The notes: a model not told the origin generated them from the sequence alone. A stretch of 64,000 nt of DNA from Apostichopus japonicus (GCF_037975245.1 NC_092561.1:3026501-3090500), one strand, 5' to 3'. Positions 46,031-59,630 are shown, counted from the first letter of the stretch. Made by a program: numbers and translations.

Positions 46031-47439
46031 TAAAGTTGTTTATTTGAGAAACATTAGAAAGATTTGTCGTGTGGAAATCCTAGATTAAGTTAAGTTTTTG
46101 TGGTAAAGTAAATTTTACTTAGAAGCGGTTATAAATTCCCTTCAGACTGCACACAGTCCAAGATCTATTGCATTTGTATCAGTGAATTTTGGTATAACAA
46201 CATACCATATAAGCATACATGTTTAATTTAAAAAAGAGTTTCCATGTGTTTGTGTCGAATGTAGACAGAAAGTGTTATATATAAGTTCAATATTATGTGA
46301 TATAAATACTCCAAAAATATTTTACTGTACATAGATTTGCACTAATGAAGAAAGATTCTTGATAGTTAATGTATGAGTAAAATGTATTAATTTTGTTTTG
46401 TTTTTTATACTTGAGGTAGAGTACCTAATGGAAGGGGAGAATGTTCTAGAGAGTAAAGTAGTCTAACAATTTTGCACCTGCTATGTTATGAAAATAGGCA
46501 AATGCTTTCAAAATGCCATCTATTGTTTGCCCAACCATTCTGTTTTTGTTTATGTAAAATTAGCATGTATTGTATTGAGTTACTGAATAGTGTGTTTTTA
46601 GAGACAGTGGTCAGTTGTAAACTGTTCTTCAGAGAGAAAGGTTGAGTGAGAAATGAGTATAATACAAAACACAACTAGTAAAAGACTGAGTAAAAGAGAA
46701 AGAGAAAAAGAGAGAGATAGAGAGATGAGCAACGAAATAAACGAGAGAACAAGCAAATTACCTTTTGAGTTTTATTTCACTTTGTCTGGTAAACAATCAG
46801 CCTTGGCAGTCATCAGAATGGGTAAGGATTTAATTTTTCCGAATGAACGAAATGCTCATGATTAGAGATTGGAAGTTTTTTGTTGTTGTAAATTACTAGA
46901 AAAAATTGTATTTGGGATGATGTGGCCATATTTCAGGAAAATTGAGTATTTTACTTGGAGTGCTTTATCAGTCCCCACCCGGAAGTGTGGTAGTTTTGTT
47001 GTTTTGTTTTGTATTTAATAGTCAATATTGTATTTGGAAGGATGTAAGCATTCTTTCAGGAAAATTGATGAAAGGGAGTCTTATTTTAGCAATGCTTGGA
47101 CTTAAACTAGGAATGGTATCGTGTCGTCCAGGGGAGGTAGTATCTCTCATCTTCTTGCACCTCGAATAGAGTGGATAAGCATCTGTCTTTTGAGTCATCA
47201 GGCTTGGTAAAGTATTTCACTTTTGAATGAATAAAGTGCTCATAGTTTGAGTTGTAGTCAAATTTGGTTTGGGAGGGTATAGCATTCTTTCAAGGCGATT
47301 GAGAAAATCTTTATTTTAAGGAAGTCCATGTTACAACCTACTCAGTCCAACTTCTCTATATACAAACAAAGATGTGGATGAAGTTTTGAAGATTATTTGA
47401 AATTTCCTTCCTTTTTGTTCTCTACCATATATAATCAAT
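46031..47439. other. Intergenic DNA with a threefold diverged repeat, possibly retroelement-derived
   Basis: Text like TTGTATTTGGGA/AGGATG followed by ATTCTTTCAGGAAAATTGA occurs near 46908, 47027 and, more diverged, 47265. A GA-rich patch lies at 46680-46725. It may be 3' sequence of the adjacent BEL/Pao fragment, but no LTR pair could be shown. Confidence 0.4.
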
Positions 47440-47600
47440 CCTTCCAACTGATTAAAATGACCTTAATTAATTAACTGGCCAATAAATTAGTAGGATTTTT
47501 AATAATTAATGCATTAAGATAATTAACTAGTTAACAATGTTTTAACTAATTAATCTAATTAACCAATTGGTTAATTAGCTAACATATTTTAGCAGTCATA
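47440..47600. repeat. TTAA/TTAATTA-rich segment
   Basis: TTAA occurs over ten times within about 150 bp, in phrases such as TTAATTAATTAACTGG and AACCAATTGGTTAATTAGC. Many are short palindromes. It is low-complexity AT-rich DNA of unknown meaning. Confidence 0.6.
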
Positions 47601-50600
47601 ATTCATTTATGATTTCATGCAAGGCCTGAAATAAAAAAAATGAGTGAACTCCCATGAAACTTGCAGTGTTAGTGTACTTTCTCACTTCAGTAAAACAGTA
47701 GTAGTGGAACTGATATATGGGTTTTAAGTATGGTAATGTAACTCCCTTTTCCATGAATTTTCTTCTCGCTTAACCACAACCATACGTGGGGATAAAGCAA
47801 TTTGTGATTAGCAACTCCTAATTCATCAATCTGTGATAAATTTAGCCCCACCCTCGATCAGTTGCACGGAAATTGAAAACAGAGCACATAAATGCCCTAT
47901 GTACCATGGCCTATAATATATGCCTTTTATTAAACTGCATTGCGTACAGAGTGAGTGCAGGAGGTGTAGGTGAGGTGGAGGTGTTCATGAAAACCTGAGG
48001 AGCATTGCATTTGCCTCCCCTCAAAAATCGTAGATTCTTAGACATGACATACCATAGGATCACGTTAATATATGTATGGAAGCTCAGGTTGAGGGACATG
48101 TCGATGGTTGTTATACTTACAATACAATAAATGAATCTCATAACACACTGTAAAAGACACGTATTGATAGCGCCATATTGTTAGCCATATTGCAGCGTCT
48201 GTTTTATTGTTAACTGCGTCATAACATTCGAACTTACCGTATCCTGATTATTGCCTTCTCAATGAATTATTATTGATTTAATCTCCAGCGATATTCTGAT
48301 ATGCGAAATATAACCACTTCATTCCCAGTAACATCTTGATCTGGTTACTAAATTATGAAAATGTAACGCCTACAAAATGGCGACAATGACAGTGACTTTA
48401 CTCACTGCTGCGTTGAAGATCATGTGAGTCATAATCATGTGTAAACAGCATCATGATATCAAATGGCCAAGAACGGAAACATTCCCTACTTTGGAATGGT
48501 ACGAGCTGAGATTCAGCTAATGTTCCTCGTGAGATATGTTTTGTAACTGGTTTCCTATAGTTAATGCATGCCCAGAATAGCAAACGCTCTAATACAATGC
48601 TTTAGAGTTAAAACTGACAGTAAGTTTACAAAATATTTAATGGGAACAATAATTTAGACCATTATATGTATGGGGTAAAATATTTCTTACAATCCTGTTA
48701 TACTTCACTCAGATATAATGCACAACATATTTTGGTGGGTTGAAGTTGACCTTTAGTATTATTATCGGGTTATCCAAACAACTTGACAGTGGTCGCAGCC
48801 AATTTATACTAAAAACAAACTAGGTATAAAGGGTGTCACCTTGACATTAACATGACAAACTGTGTGAGTGAGTGAGGCAAATTCAGAGTGTATTACATTG
48901 CGACTTACAAGAGCCTCCCTGTTAACAGCTAACGCATTGCTTGTGCAAACGATTGAAAATACCATATATAACATTGGTGGGGGGGATCAAAATTTCCCGT
49001 CTGATTTAGGTAAGCGGCTGAAGAGTGTGGAAGGGCCTGAGGCGAATGAAGGATGTCGTAAACTTGGGAAAAGTAGTATCGTGGGGTCAACTAAGTTGAA
49101 TCGTATGTGTCCACCCCTTGACCAGAAAAAAAAACATTAAGAATTTACCTCTGAGGGATACTTAGGTTATAACTTAGGTCCATTTGGGTAGCTCTTGACG
49201 GAACAATGTGCTAATAAGTAAACAAACTTAAATATTCCCTCGAGTAATTTAAGTAGAGATCGGCCTGAATCATGCAATGATCAATTGCAAGTTGGTATAA
49301 TGGTTCATAAATATAAGCTGTTTTGTGGTAGTTGAGATGGTTTTACCATCTATCAGACCGGCGTTTTTCTGCAAAATCCTCATACAATCAATGCAAAAAT
49401 ATTACACTAAACAAGGGGAAAATATAAATTATCCGACGATTCGGTGTGGATAACGTCTGCTTACTGGCCTCTAGAACCACTTCGATAATTAAATTAAGAA
49501 ATTATAAAGATAGAGTATAATCTCTAACCTTTGTGTAATTCGTGTAATTGTATTTTATGGCACACAATTGTTTAACAGGTCAAATTAAGCAAGTTGGCGG
49601 TTGTCACTTTTTATTCTAGTTTTCCTTGTCTAGTGTAGTATTTTTGCATTAATTCGATGTGGTCCTTGTGTGGAAACGCCTCAGTGCCACTTGCACCTAT
49701 ACCCACTTCGATTATCAAAGTGTAATTAAACCAAACACATAATCTCTCTAACATTCGATGATTGTTCACGGGGTTTTAATTTAGCAGTTAATTCCCCCCC
49801 CCCCCAACCCGTTTCCCTTGTTATTGTAGTGCGCATGCGCGCTACAATACTGGGATTACTGGCCCCCTCCATCATCTACATGGCTTGCTGGTGAATGCCA
49901 GCTGGAACATACACTCTTCATAGCAATCTCAAATTCACAGGATGGCTACGCAGAAAATAATACAGCCTCACATTTACATAGAATTGTGGCGGCGAACAGT
50001 TAATTCTGCACACGTAAATAAAATACATCGCCTTGCGTAGCATATACTTCTTCAAAACAATACGTAAAATTCTCTAATTTGGTTCGTTATTCTCGAATTG
50101 AACAAGACAGGTAACATTTGAACGCATTTGAGTTAACAACATCCTGCAAGAAAGCTGCAAGCAACAAATGTTAATCTTATTTAGCCGCAACGACTCGGCG
50201 TTATCTGTACTAATTCAGCTCTTGTAACATAGGTACTTTAAACGTTATTATTGTTATAGTAGAATATATATTGTTATAGTAGAATATACTATGGCCTTGT
50301 ATGGCATATATTACGAGTTTTGGATGATAAACCAGGGCCAGGAAATGGACCAAGCAGTTTTTAATAAACCGAAGGGTGTTACATTTGCAATGATAGACTT
50401 TTGACCTACCGTTAAAATTATCGTCCTTTAGGCGTTCGGATATTCCGTATGTTCGTCAAATTTCGCTAACTAGGCGAAAATACCATGAAAGTTAGATGTT
50501 GTTCAATTTGACCAATTAGTGTCCAGGACTCTGTGTATTCTCTGTCACGTCCGAAACAGACGCGATTCGTGATTGACAGCTTAGTTCTGATCGTTTTAGT

Positions 50601-51440
50601 CATCATTTCTTCATTTACAATGCAGGCAAAGGCTAGATAGAGTACTGTTTATAAACATTACACAATATAGCCTAGCTTTGGTCTACGTTAAAGGCCCAAA
50701 CGCCGAACTTCCTTCTTTGTGACCGAAATAACTTCAAAAGGGTTACAGTGACAAAGACCTCTCCATTTGACCTCTACGACGCACTACAATGACGAGTGTT
50801 TGTACAAATACAGTTGTTCTAGTTTAGTTTAGTACTTTTGCTTTGAAAAGATGGGGGCGCTGCGGGAAAACACCTGCCTGTCGACATCTAGAATCATTTG
50901 ATTATTCTAAAGTGTATTAACACGAAGGCCGGAATAATGTCCCATACATATGTTGCTCAACCTAGGATGTTTCCAATCATCTTCCGGAAAAAATAATAAT
51001 TTATAAAACCTGATATGGCTATTTTCCTACTATCCCTTCGATAACAGAAACATCTCACTTGACATGGTAAAGTTTGCGCTGCTAACGTTTTCCGAATATT
51101 TCACATGATAAGCTGTGCTTAGCCTTTTATCCAATAACGAATCTCTGCGACTACAGTGATATGCATTACCTGTGTAATTGTATGACCTTTCTTACCCTGT
51201 TCAGTGTTTGCCAGCTTCAGGCTACTAAACAACTACTCTAAATCAAAGTAGGAGTGGAATTATGTAATCACTGCTCTACTAAATAGGCCTACACTGCACT
51301 GAAAACTGCATACAAACAATAACGTACCCCTGTATGACATCCACCATGGCCATCGGTCACTTGTAATGAACAATTGCACACCTTCATTTTGGGTCCATAA
51401 ATATAACTATATTGATTTTTCTTTTGCTTCGGAAGATCAG
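47601..51440. other. Intergenic DNA, no gene recognised
   Basis: It includes a poly-C run at about 49794-49806 followed shortly by a GCGCATGCGCGC palindrome at about 49851, and a small AATATATTGTTATAGTAG direct repeat near 50265. The open frames up to 90 codons show no motif. Confidence 0.5.
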
Positions 51441-52425
51441 ACTTGATGGTGTGTGAGCTAAACCAGGTATTGTCCAGTAGTGTTGATATATCCTCTGATG
51501 GTTAAAGAGTGGCTTTAGACCTAATGGTCTGTGAGCTATAGTTGGTATAGTTCAGTAGTGTTGATTATCCTCTGATGATTAAGAGTGGCTTTAGACCTTA
51601 TGGTCTGTGAGCTATACTTGGTATAGTCCAGCAGTGTTAATTAGCTCCTCTGTTTATTAAAGAGTGACTTTACACCTAATGGTATATGAGCGTGGTATAG
51701 TCCAGTGTTGTTGATTATCCTCTGATGGTTAAAGAGTGGCTATAGACCTAATGGTCGGTGAGCGTACTTGGTATAGTCCAGTGTCATTGATTACCATCTG
51801 ATGATTAAATAGTGGCTTACGACGTAATGTTCTGTGAGCTATAGGCCTTCTAGGTATAGTCCAGTGTTGTTGATTATACTCTGATGGTTAAAGAGTGGCT
51901 TTAGACCTAATTGTCTGTGAGCTATAGTGGGTATTGTTCAGTAGTGTACAATATGATGTTTTAACGAGTGGATTTAGACCTAATGGTCTGTGAGATATAC
52001 TTGGTATAGTCCAGTGTCGTTATTACCATATGATTATTAACTAGTGGCTTACGACTTAATGGTCTGTGAGCTATAGGCCTTCTAGGTATAGTCCAGTAAG
52101 TGTTGATAATACTCTGATGATTCAAGAGTGGCTTCAGACCTAATTGTCTGTGAGTTATACTAAGTATTGTTCAGTAGTGTTGATATAATCTGATGTTTTA
52201 AAGAGTGGCTTTAGACCTAATGGTCTGTGAGATATACTTGGTATAGGCTAGTATCGTTGATATATCATCTGATGTTTTAAGAGTGGCCTAATACTTAGTG
52301 GTCTGTGAGCTATACTATAGGTATAGTCCAGTGGTGTTGATTATACTCTGATGATTCAAGGGTGACTTTAGACCTAATGGCCTATGAGCTATAGTAGGTG
52401 TTGTCCAGTATCGTTGATTTGGACA
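51441..52425. repeat. Tandem array, unit about 73-80 bp, about 13 copies
   Basis: Each unit carries, in order, GGTCTGTGAGCTATA, CTTGGTATAGTCCAGT, GTTGATTATCCTCTGATG and AAAGAGTGGCTTTAGACCTA. Distances between successive GTGAGC landmarks are 73-78 bp. Copies are diverged and contain stops in all frames. The array ends near 52425 within a longer unique sequence. Confidence 0.92.
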
Positions 52426-53269
52426 TCAAATAGTCCATAAACCAACCCCAGCATGTTTAGACTATTATCGAATATCACGGACAAATTTGATAGATAAAAA
52501 AATCAAATTTCTGCGCCAAAAGGCTTTTCTTTCATCGAGATCGAAAGACGAAGGCTATTAATAAAAACTCCAACATATCAAGGTTAGACTATTGTTTGTA
52601 GTGAGCTCAATTCCTTATACGAAATTAGGAAGGTTTACACCAATGCGGCGTACATGATATCACAGGGACCCAACCTTCATGGAATGTCGGGATGGACAAT
52701 TGTTATATAATGGAGGAATTTGAGGTCCTGGAATTGGTGAGACCGTTGCTTGGAGTCCTCCTTCAGAAAAAAAGACATTTAGATGAGAATTGTGCATTCT
52801 GAGTCATATTAAACTATCAATAATGTATATAATTAGGTGTAACAGCAAGGTTGTGCTAATAAAAGAAAAATTGTATGTAAAAAGGAAAACATCAATTGCT
52901 TTCGGATAACTTATTGGTGGTTTTCTCATTAAAAAACAAAACAAACTGGAGGATTAGAAGTTTGAAAGATGAAAAGGATTATAACAGAGATTCTAAGAAC
53001 CCATTTTTAATATAAATGGCTGCTCTGTAGATAAAGGAGTTCTTAAAAAGCATAATTTTAAAAGTTGTCGAGATAGTATTAATTCGTAAATTGTACTTGT
53101 TGTTTCTATTGCATGTAACTATGTATATTTTTAGCTAGTCTTATGAATTCATTTCTAGCAGCAGTGTTTACTGTACCAACCAGGCTTTCATAGTCTAGAA
53201 CTCGAGATAAAATATATTTGAACAGTATATCAAGAAACTTAGGAATCTTTTTAATCCTTTACATGATTT
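52426..53269. other. Intergenic DNA, probably including the 3' part of the next retroelement remnant
   Basis: No independent gene is supported. The 53.0-53.27 kb part may be the end of the minus-strand reverse-transcriptase remnant. Confidence 0.45.
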
Positions 53270-53860
53270 ATAGTCATTTTGATTTTCAAGGTGTGTCCGC
53301 TTTGAAATGTTACGGGATAAGCTCTGTATCATTAGCGTATTAATTACATTACACAGGCCATAGAAGAACGTATATCATCTGTGTATATTGTAAAGAGTAA
53401 CGCAGATAGAGGACCTCACTGGGGGATTCCCACTGTAATCTTTGATTCCTCTGAAAAACCTTTCTGTAGCTTGACTTGTCGGGACCATCCTTGTAAAAAA
53501 ATAGCCAACAAATGGATAAGCCATGGCTCATCGATAAAACTACACAAACTTTGGATTAAGCGATTTGTTAAACGGTATTAAAAGCACCTGGAAATCTAAA
53601 AATAACTCTCTTATTTAAACCAGAAACAACACAATGTACGAGTTTGACTATAGCATCTGTGCAAGATACGCCTTTTTGTGGGCAAACTGATTTTAATCAC
53701 CGCATGATACGATGGCCTGCGTCAAGTATGAAAATACTAAGTTTTGCATACAGTTAAAACCAATACTGGACATGTCAATTGGTCTAAAAGCGTTTACAGA
53801 TGTTGGAATAGAGATTTTTAGGCACAGGTGATGTTTTAGCATGTTTTCCATAGGGACGGA
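53270..53860 (-). mobile_element. Degenerate non-LTR reverse transcriptase fragment, minus strand
   Basis: On minus, FRPIDMSSIG (the FRPIS-like block) lies near 53790. Then come GAFNTV (the KAFDTV block), KITVGIPQ-stop-GPLSALLFTIYTDD (the GVPQGSVLGPLLF block, with the second Gly codon region now TGA) at about 53350-53440, and YANDTELIP (the YADDT catalytic box with Asp changed to Asn) at about 53316-53340. Stops and frameshifts break the frame several times. It is catalytically dead and of uncertain family. Confidence 0.8.
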
Positions 53861-54384
53861 ATTGAATTTTCACTTGAGACGCACTTTTAAACCTTACAAG
53901 AATTCATTTATTGCTGGTTATCACCGTGGTGTTTTCTTCGTCTGTGTAGGAACGTATGTTGAGTACATTGTTAATACATCTCCCTTGGAGGGATGGTAAA
54001 CGACTTGTGAGGAAGATGTATCGACCTACGTGTGTAACCGCTGTATATCCATACAGCGTAAAGGCTTAATAGCATTATCACAATGGAGCTTCATCACTGT
54101 GCAACGATGCATAAAAAGGATAAAGTGTAAACGAATGGAATCGTATGACTAATCAAATATTACGCAAAAGGTAAATCACCGATTTTCACCCAGTCTTATA
54201 TATTACAGTATGAGTTCCTGTTAAGTAAACTTTGCGTGAAATTTCAAACCCATATCAAAGGTCTTTTGTAACGTCCAAGGATAAAACTGAGGGCATCGTG
54301 TACTACCTTACTGACTTAAACTTATGTTTATATGCTTGTATAAGGAATAATGTCTTTTGTATCTCAATAGCTCAAATAAATGTT
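53861..54384. other. Intergenic DNA, nothing recognised
   Basis: No supported feature. Confidence 0.5.
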
Positions 54385-55880
54385 AAAATAATCATAATAA
54401 AAAACAATAGAGCAATGCACAGACTTTTTGTAAGAAATAAATACATAAGTGAAAAGTTCTCTTTTCATAAATATACTTCAAGTAATGTATTCCCTTGTTT
54501 ATCACACCTACCAAGAGTTGTTTACGGAGACAACCTAAACATATTAAATAAGCCCATGGTACGTGTACATATGTAAAGAGTTCACAAAAACAAGTTGAAA
54601 CCATAAAGATATCAACAATATATATGTCTGGAGTACAATTTCAATGATTTAAAAATAAGAGAAAATGTTGTATGTTTCTGCTAAAATTATCAATCAAATT
54701 TAGTGAAAGCCAAACTGAATGTTTTTATGTTAAATACTACGGAATTCAATGTACACTGTGGTAATTGTAACAGGAATAATACACCAAATGTAAAGTGGCA
54801 ATCTAGTTTTGTCAGTTCAATATCTCACAATTAATGAGGATTTTGTTTTTTTGTAAAGTACCAAGGTTTGATGCAGACGAAAACACCCTTCAAAATACAC
54901 TCATTGTAAAAATTATTATGTTTAAACAAGATACTAGTGTTTTTATATTTATTTAATACCTCGGTATATCAGGCAAGTAAAAAAGAAGATAAATTGGTGG
55001 GTAAATTATTTGCGCCTCAGTAAATTGAGTATAGTTTCTTTATATCATATTACAAGTTGATTTGGTTTGCTATGTTATGTTTCTTTTTGAGTTGCTCCAT
55101 CATCGGACCTGTCTTTGGGTTCGTAATCTGAATGACATTGTCTGACTCTCCCTCTAGACTTTAATACTTTGTCTTTGTGTTCGTAATCTGAATGAAATTA
55201 TACGACTCTCATTGTAGACTTTAATACTTTGTATTTGCCTTCGTTATCTGGATGACGTTGTCTGACTCTCACTCTAGACTTGAATAATTTGTCTTTGCGT
55301 TCTTTATCTGAAGGAAGAATGAAGAATGTTTCATCTCCCAATCTTGCTAAGATGTATTGAGGCATCTGAATTCATTTCTTTGTCAATTGGATTTTAAAAT
55401 AAGTCACAGTATTGAGGGGAAGCAAAATTCCTGCGACATTTGTCGTCTTTCGAGTGCAACGAGGAAAACCGAATTCGAGACTTGTGAAGATTTCCTGATG
55501 CACTTATCATGGATAAGTGGGGAAGGGGGGTAGGAAGTTTGTGCTGGACAGACTGGTTGGGACTTATTTCTAACTAGATTAAAAAGAATGGTGGGGTATT
55601 TGTGACCTGAATAGTATCTTGAGCATTGCAGTAACATAGCAAAATATTCAGTACACCATGCAACGTCTGTCCACTTTAGTATTCAGTGTTTTAACTTTGT
55701 CATCAGAAATGTCATGAAATAAGCAAATAGGCGAAAATGTATTTACATTATCTTTGTTTACTTATGAACAGAGTTGTAACAAGTTATGACTAATGAATAG
55801 AACATTGACAAAATTTATATTTGATTTTTTTATTTGAGCCTCTCCCTTTCTTAACTTGTTGGAAACCCTGTATAATGCCC
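54385..55880 (+). repeat. Segmental duplication block c1 (partner at 59.9-61.6 kb)
   Basis: It aligns in the same orientation with 59915-61600. Shared landmarks in order are TTCATAAATATA.TTCAAG, GTATTCCCT.G, CATCGGACCTGTCTTTGGGT, GAGCATTGCAGTAACATAGC, ATTCAGTACACCATGCAACG, GTTTTAACTTTGTCATCAGA, GTTGTAACAAGT.ATGACT and GGAAACCCTGTATAA.GCCC. It contains the 60-bp repeat described separately. Confidence 0.9.
55111..55315. repeat. 60-bp tandem repeat, about 3.4 copies
   Basis: The unit starts GTCTTTG, then TTCGTAATCTGAATGA, GACTCTC and CTAGACTTTAATACTTT. Copies begin at exactly 60-bp steps (55111, 55171, 55231, 55291). On minus the unit encodes a charged 20-residue pattern (LKSR-RVR--HSD-E-KDK); one copy has a stop. 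The partner block at 60561-60665 carries only about 1.7 copies. Confidence 0.9.
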
Positions 55881-55904
55881 TTTTCATAAATTTAAAAATC
55901 ATCA

Positions 55905-56175
<271 letters not shown>

Positions 56176-56339
56176 ATTATTGAAGATGAATTTGATGATT
56201 ACAGGAGCGGAGATAGATGGATGGGGAGGGTGAAGTAGCGCATTGGATATGCGCGCAGATTGAGAAACATGAGAACACCAAATTAAGTTCGATGACATGT
56301 CCAGCAGCAAGTTGAACGTTTTCGTTTTATCTTACAGCA

Positions 56340-58030
56340 TACTATTATCGATACCATGATGTTTTCGGTCATCCTTTGCTTAGACCGATGAAACTTGCAC
56401 ACTGAAAAATGATAACAAACTCATGTGTGGGTGATATACTGTCTGATTGACGTGTTATCTCAGATATGGACTTATGAATGAATTGTCTACAGTAGAGAAA
56501 AGCACTGATGCAAAGTTAATCCAAAATTATATCTGAAGTTGAACGGAACTTAACGTTATTTGTTTAAACAAGTGCATTTGAAACTATAATTGCTTACTAC
56601 ATGACTATCAAAGGACCACATTCATGATTAACATCTCTAAATCTTTTGTTCCAGCCAATGAAATACTTTGTTGAGGATTAAATTCTACATGAAAATGTCA
56701 AAACGAGAGCTATCAAGTTTACCGACCAACCACAGCCAACGTTCGTGATATTCAAGAGCGGCGAAAGAAGATTTTCTGAAGGGCTACCAAATTCGAGGGA
56801 TTGTAAATTTGACTTGCCAAATCCCCAAACTCCATCTCAAACCTTCTCGAAACGGCTCCCTCTACATAACACGTATTCTTTTGGGCTTGAAAACAGGCGT
56901 ATGTAGTTGACAAAAAGCGATTTTCAGTTTGGCACAAGAGTGAAGGGGTGGTGGACCCACGTCCACCTGTATACCATCCCATCCACTTCGGGTCCAGAAG
57001 GCAACGGTTTGGGTTTGTGATCATTCCCAAATGATATGTCATTGATCTCAAAATTATTAACCAAAGCAAATTAAAACAAGTCAATTTGCATTATCTCAAT
57101 TCAAGGTAATAAAAGCGTAGTAAGTAATACATGGAGAAGATTGTAGGCATTTTCTATATTTACTTTAGTATTAGCTTTCTACAAAGCAACGTATGTACAA
57201 CACGTAGCAAGAATCGTTGCGGTAGTTCTGCTACATGCACAAAAGAACAATTTCGTACTACGCACAACGTACTTCTTTGCATTATTATCATTATACGAAA
57301 ATTTGAAAATATGAATTACAACTTAGCTGTTTTGAATGTAACGTTCAAAGTTTTGGGACGTGAACTTTTAATAAAATGCAAAAAAACTAAAAACTGAATT
57401 AAGATATGTACATTTGCTTGTTGTTTATATATATGACAAGGTCATTTACATGATCCCGGTACAGTCCATTAGCATAATAACTAATTTACCGATAGGAAAT
57501 ATATACAGAAAGTGAACTAGCTTTTCGTTTATTTAAAAAGCAATAATTGATAAAAATTAACGGAAAACCTTAAAACCGTTTTGAACAAGTTGTAATAAAA
57601 ACTATGAACTAAAAATTGAATTGAATATATAAATAATGCTTCAATATTCATCCGCCGATCGGAACCTTCTTGGTATTCTTGTACATAAAATGAAAATAGA
57701 AATAGGGGGTCAGGGCTCGGGCCCGTGGTTATTAAGGGGACCAGGGAAGTATGGGATAAAGACTAACGTATTAGCGCTACATAATAATCAATGAGGAAAT
57801 ATGAAGAATTCAAAAAGAGGGCCGGTGGGTTACGTTCCCGGGCCCCTCTACGCCCTGAAAGCCCGTAAAACTTTTTCTAGACATAAATATTATCAATGAT
57901 TATAACTTATACATTTTAAATAATTTTAAATAAACACTGACAAGTTAATTAAGTGAAATTGAGAATTTTGTAGCGGTATATCTATAACTTGTAGTTATAA
58001 ACTTACACCGCCCCTCCCTGTTTGTTGTTC
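56340..58030 (+). repeat. Segmental duplication block a2' (partner at 23.9-26.4 kb)
   Basis: It has the same ordered landmarks as 23870-26385 but only one copy of the ATGATCCC.GTACAG...GCCCGTAAA module (57445-57885). Divergence includes many substitutions and indels. The open frames at 56752-57084 (minus) and 57131-57397 (plus) are not conserved in the partner and are not called as genes. Confidence 0.9.
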
Positions 58031-58500
58031 ATTAACAGGGGCTGAGAACTAAGTAATTCCCAATAGTTTTTTCCCCATCCATAACCTTTTTGAAGATTGT
58101 CACCAGTCACACATCATGTTCGACCTCATCGCATCTCCTGTGGATCATTGCTTTTTGTAGGTGATTCTACGTCGCGGCCCACAATATCCGACAGCCCCAC
58201 TTTTGAAGGTGTTAAGCCCATTTTTTGTTCAGATTTTCAAAATTCACATTTCCCGTGATTAAACTCACTTCAAAACATACCCATAATGTTGCAAAAAATA
58301 TCATCTATGGACAACCAATATAGAAAAACCTCCTTGAACCCCTAACAGACTGGTCAATATTGCACGAGTAGACGGAAGTATGATGAAGAATGTTGGTCAG
58401 GAAATTTTCGAAAATTCCGACACAGTTAATTTATTGGTGTACAAATAATGAAACCTCCTATAACGGCTATTATAAAACTTCGTTGAAGGAAATGAAAAAC
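58031..58500. other. Intergenic DNA, nothing recognised
   Basis: No supported feature. Confidence 0.5.
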
Positions 58501-59630
58501 GAACACTACACTCATAGGTCAAGGAGGCGGGGGGGGGGGGGGGCTAACGAAATATTTCTTTCTGAAAATTCGGGCAATATGCTGAGAATTTTTCGGGCAC
58601 CTATACTGAAAGAAAAATACATTGCAATGATGTAGCTAAAGGAAATGAATAATTTAAAACTTATCTTCTTGGTAATTAAAATAAAGTTCCAAGCTTGGCC
58701 GACTAATTCGCCATTACCAATGTAAAAGAGAGTTTTGACATAATTGGACCTCCATGCCTTTTCTCCATCTACATAGGACAATTCGTTGTTCATGAGCATC
58801 CCGCGGTATACTGCGCAACTTTCAGTGACCGTACGGTACATAATGGCATGCGATGTAATAACCGATGCTTGCTTATATGATATTGACATTAACGCGCGGA
58901 GCGCGCGAAAATGTTGGTTATATTTTTCGGGCAAGTCGTTACAGCTCCCCAAATCAAACTGGGCTCCTTCGCCTTTGACTACACACATAGACAGTTTTGA
59001 GGCTGTTCATCCTGGAACGCCATTTTCATGCTCATTGATATGATGTGATATCTGCTGTTTGCTTTACAAATTCCAACAGGCGCGTATCGAATAATTTGCC
59101 AAGGGAGGGGCGAAGCCTGTAGGCAAACCATCTAAGCGTAGCGCCACCACGAGTTGGCGCGAAGCGTACAAGAAAATTTTGGCCGAAAATGCCTCCCAGA
59201 TCGCTGGAAATGACACTTCCCATGCCTTGTAAGTTACATCTAAGCATTTTCTATTTCGAATTTACTAGCGATATCATAAAAAAATATGCTCGGGGGGGGG
59301 GGGGGCGGCGGTCGCCCCATTCCCGAAATGTGTCATGTTCCCCGACGACTCGGTCGAGTTCGAGACCAGCCACAGTTGGTTTCATAGCACAATTGTTTAA
59401 GGCGTCCATACACACACACGCGCGTTATGATAGACCATATATAGTATATAGATACGTTAGTGAGAGAGGAAAAATGGAAACGTCAAAAATGGAGTTGTCG
59501 GTGTAAGGGGTAGGGTGAGGCGCACGCCCCTTCCGAAATCCGAAATCCGTTACTGGCTACCCGGCCATGTGTATATAATAGGGTTCAGCGCTGTAATGAT
59601 GTCACTGTTCCTCTTTCTCTTCCCGGTGTC
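58501..59630. mobile_element. GC-rich unclassified repeat or transposon remnant
   Basis: The base composition changes sharply here: poly-G runs of about 14 at 58531 and 59292, GCGCGGAGCGCGCG at about 58895, CGCCACCACGAGTTGGCGCG at about 59141, and GCGCACGCCCCTTCCG at about 59519. Such GC-rich, CG-bearing termini with poly-G are common at ends of non-autonomous elements. No transposase or RT motif was found, so the class is open. Confidence 0.4.

Noticed and set aside
48868-49140. 90-codon plus-strand frame
   Set aside because: It has no recognisable motif, no splice support and ends in a poly-A-derived Lys run; treated as chance.
56752-57397. 110-codon minus-strand and 88-codon plus-strand frames
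   Set aside because: They lie in segmental duplication block a2'. The partner block at 23.9-26.4 kb does not preserve either frame.
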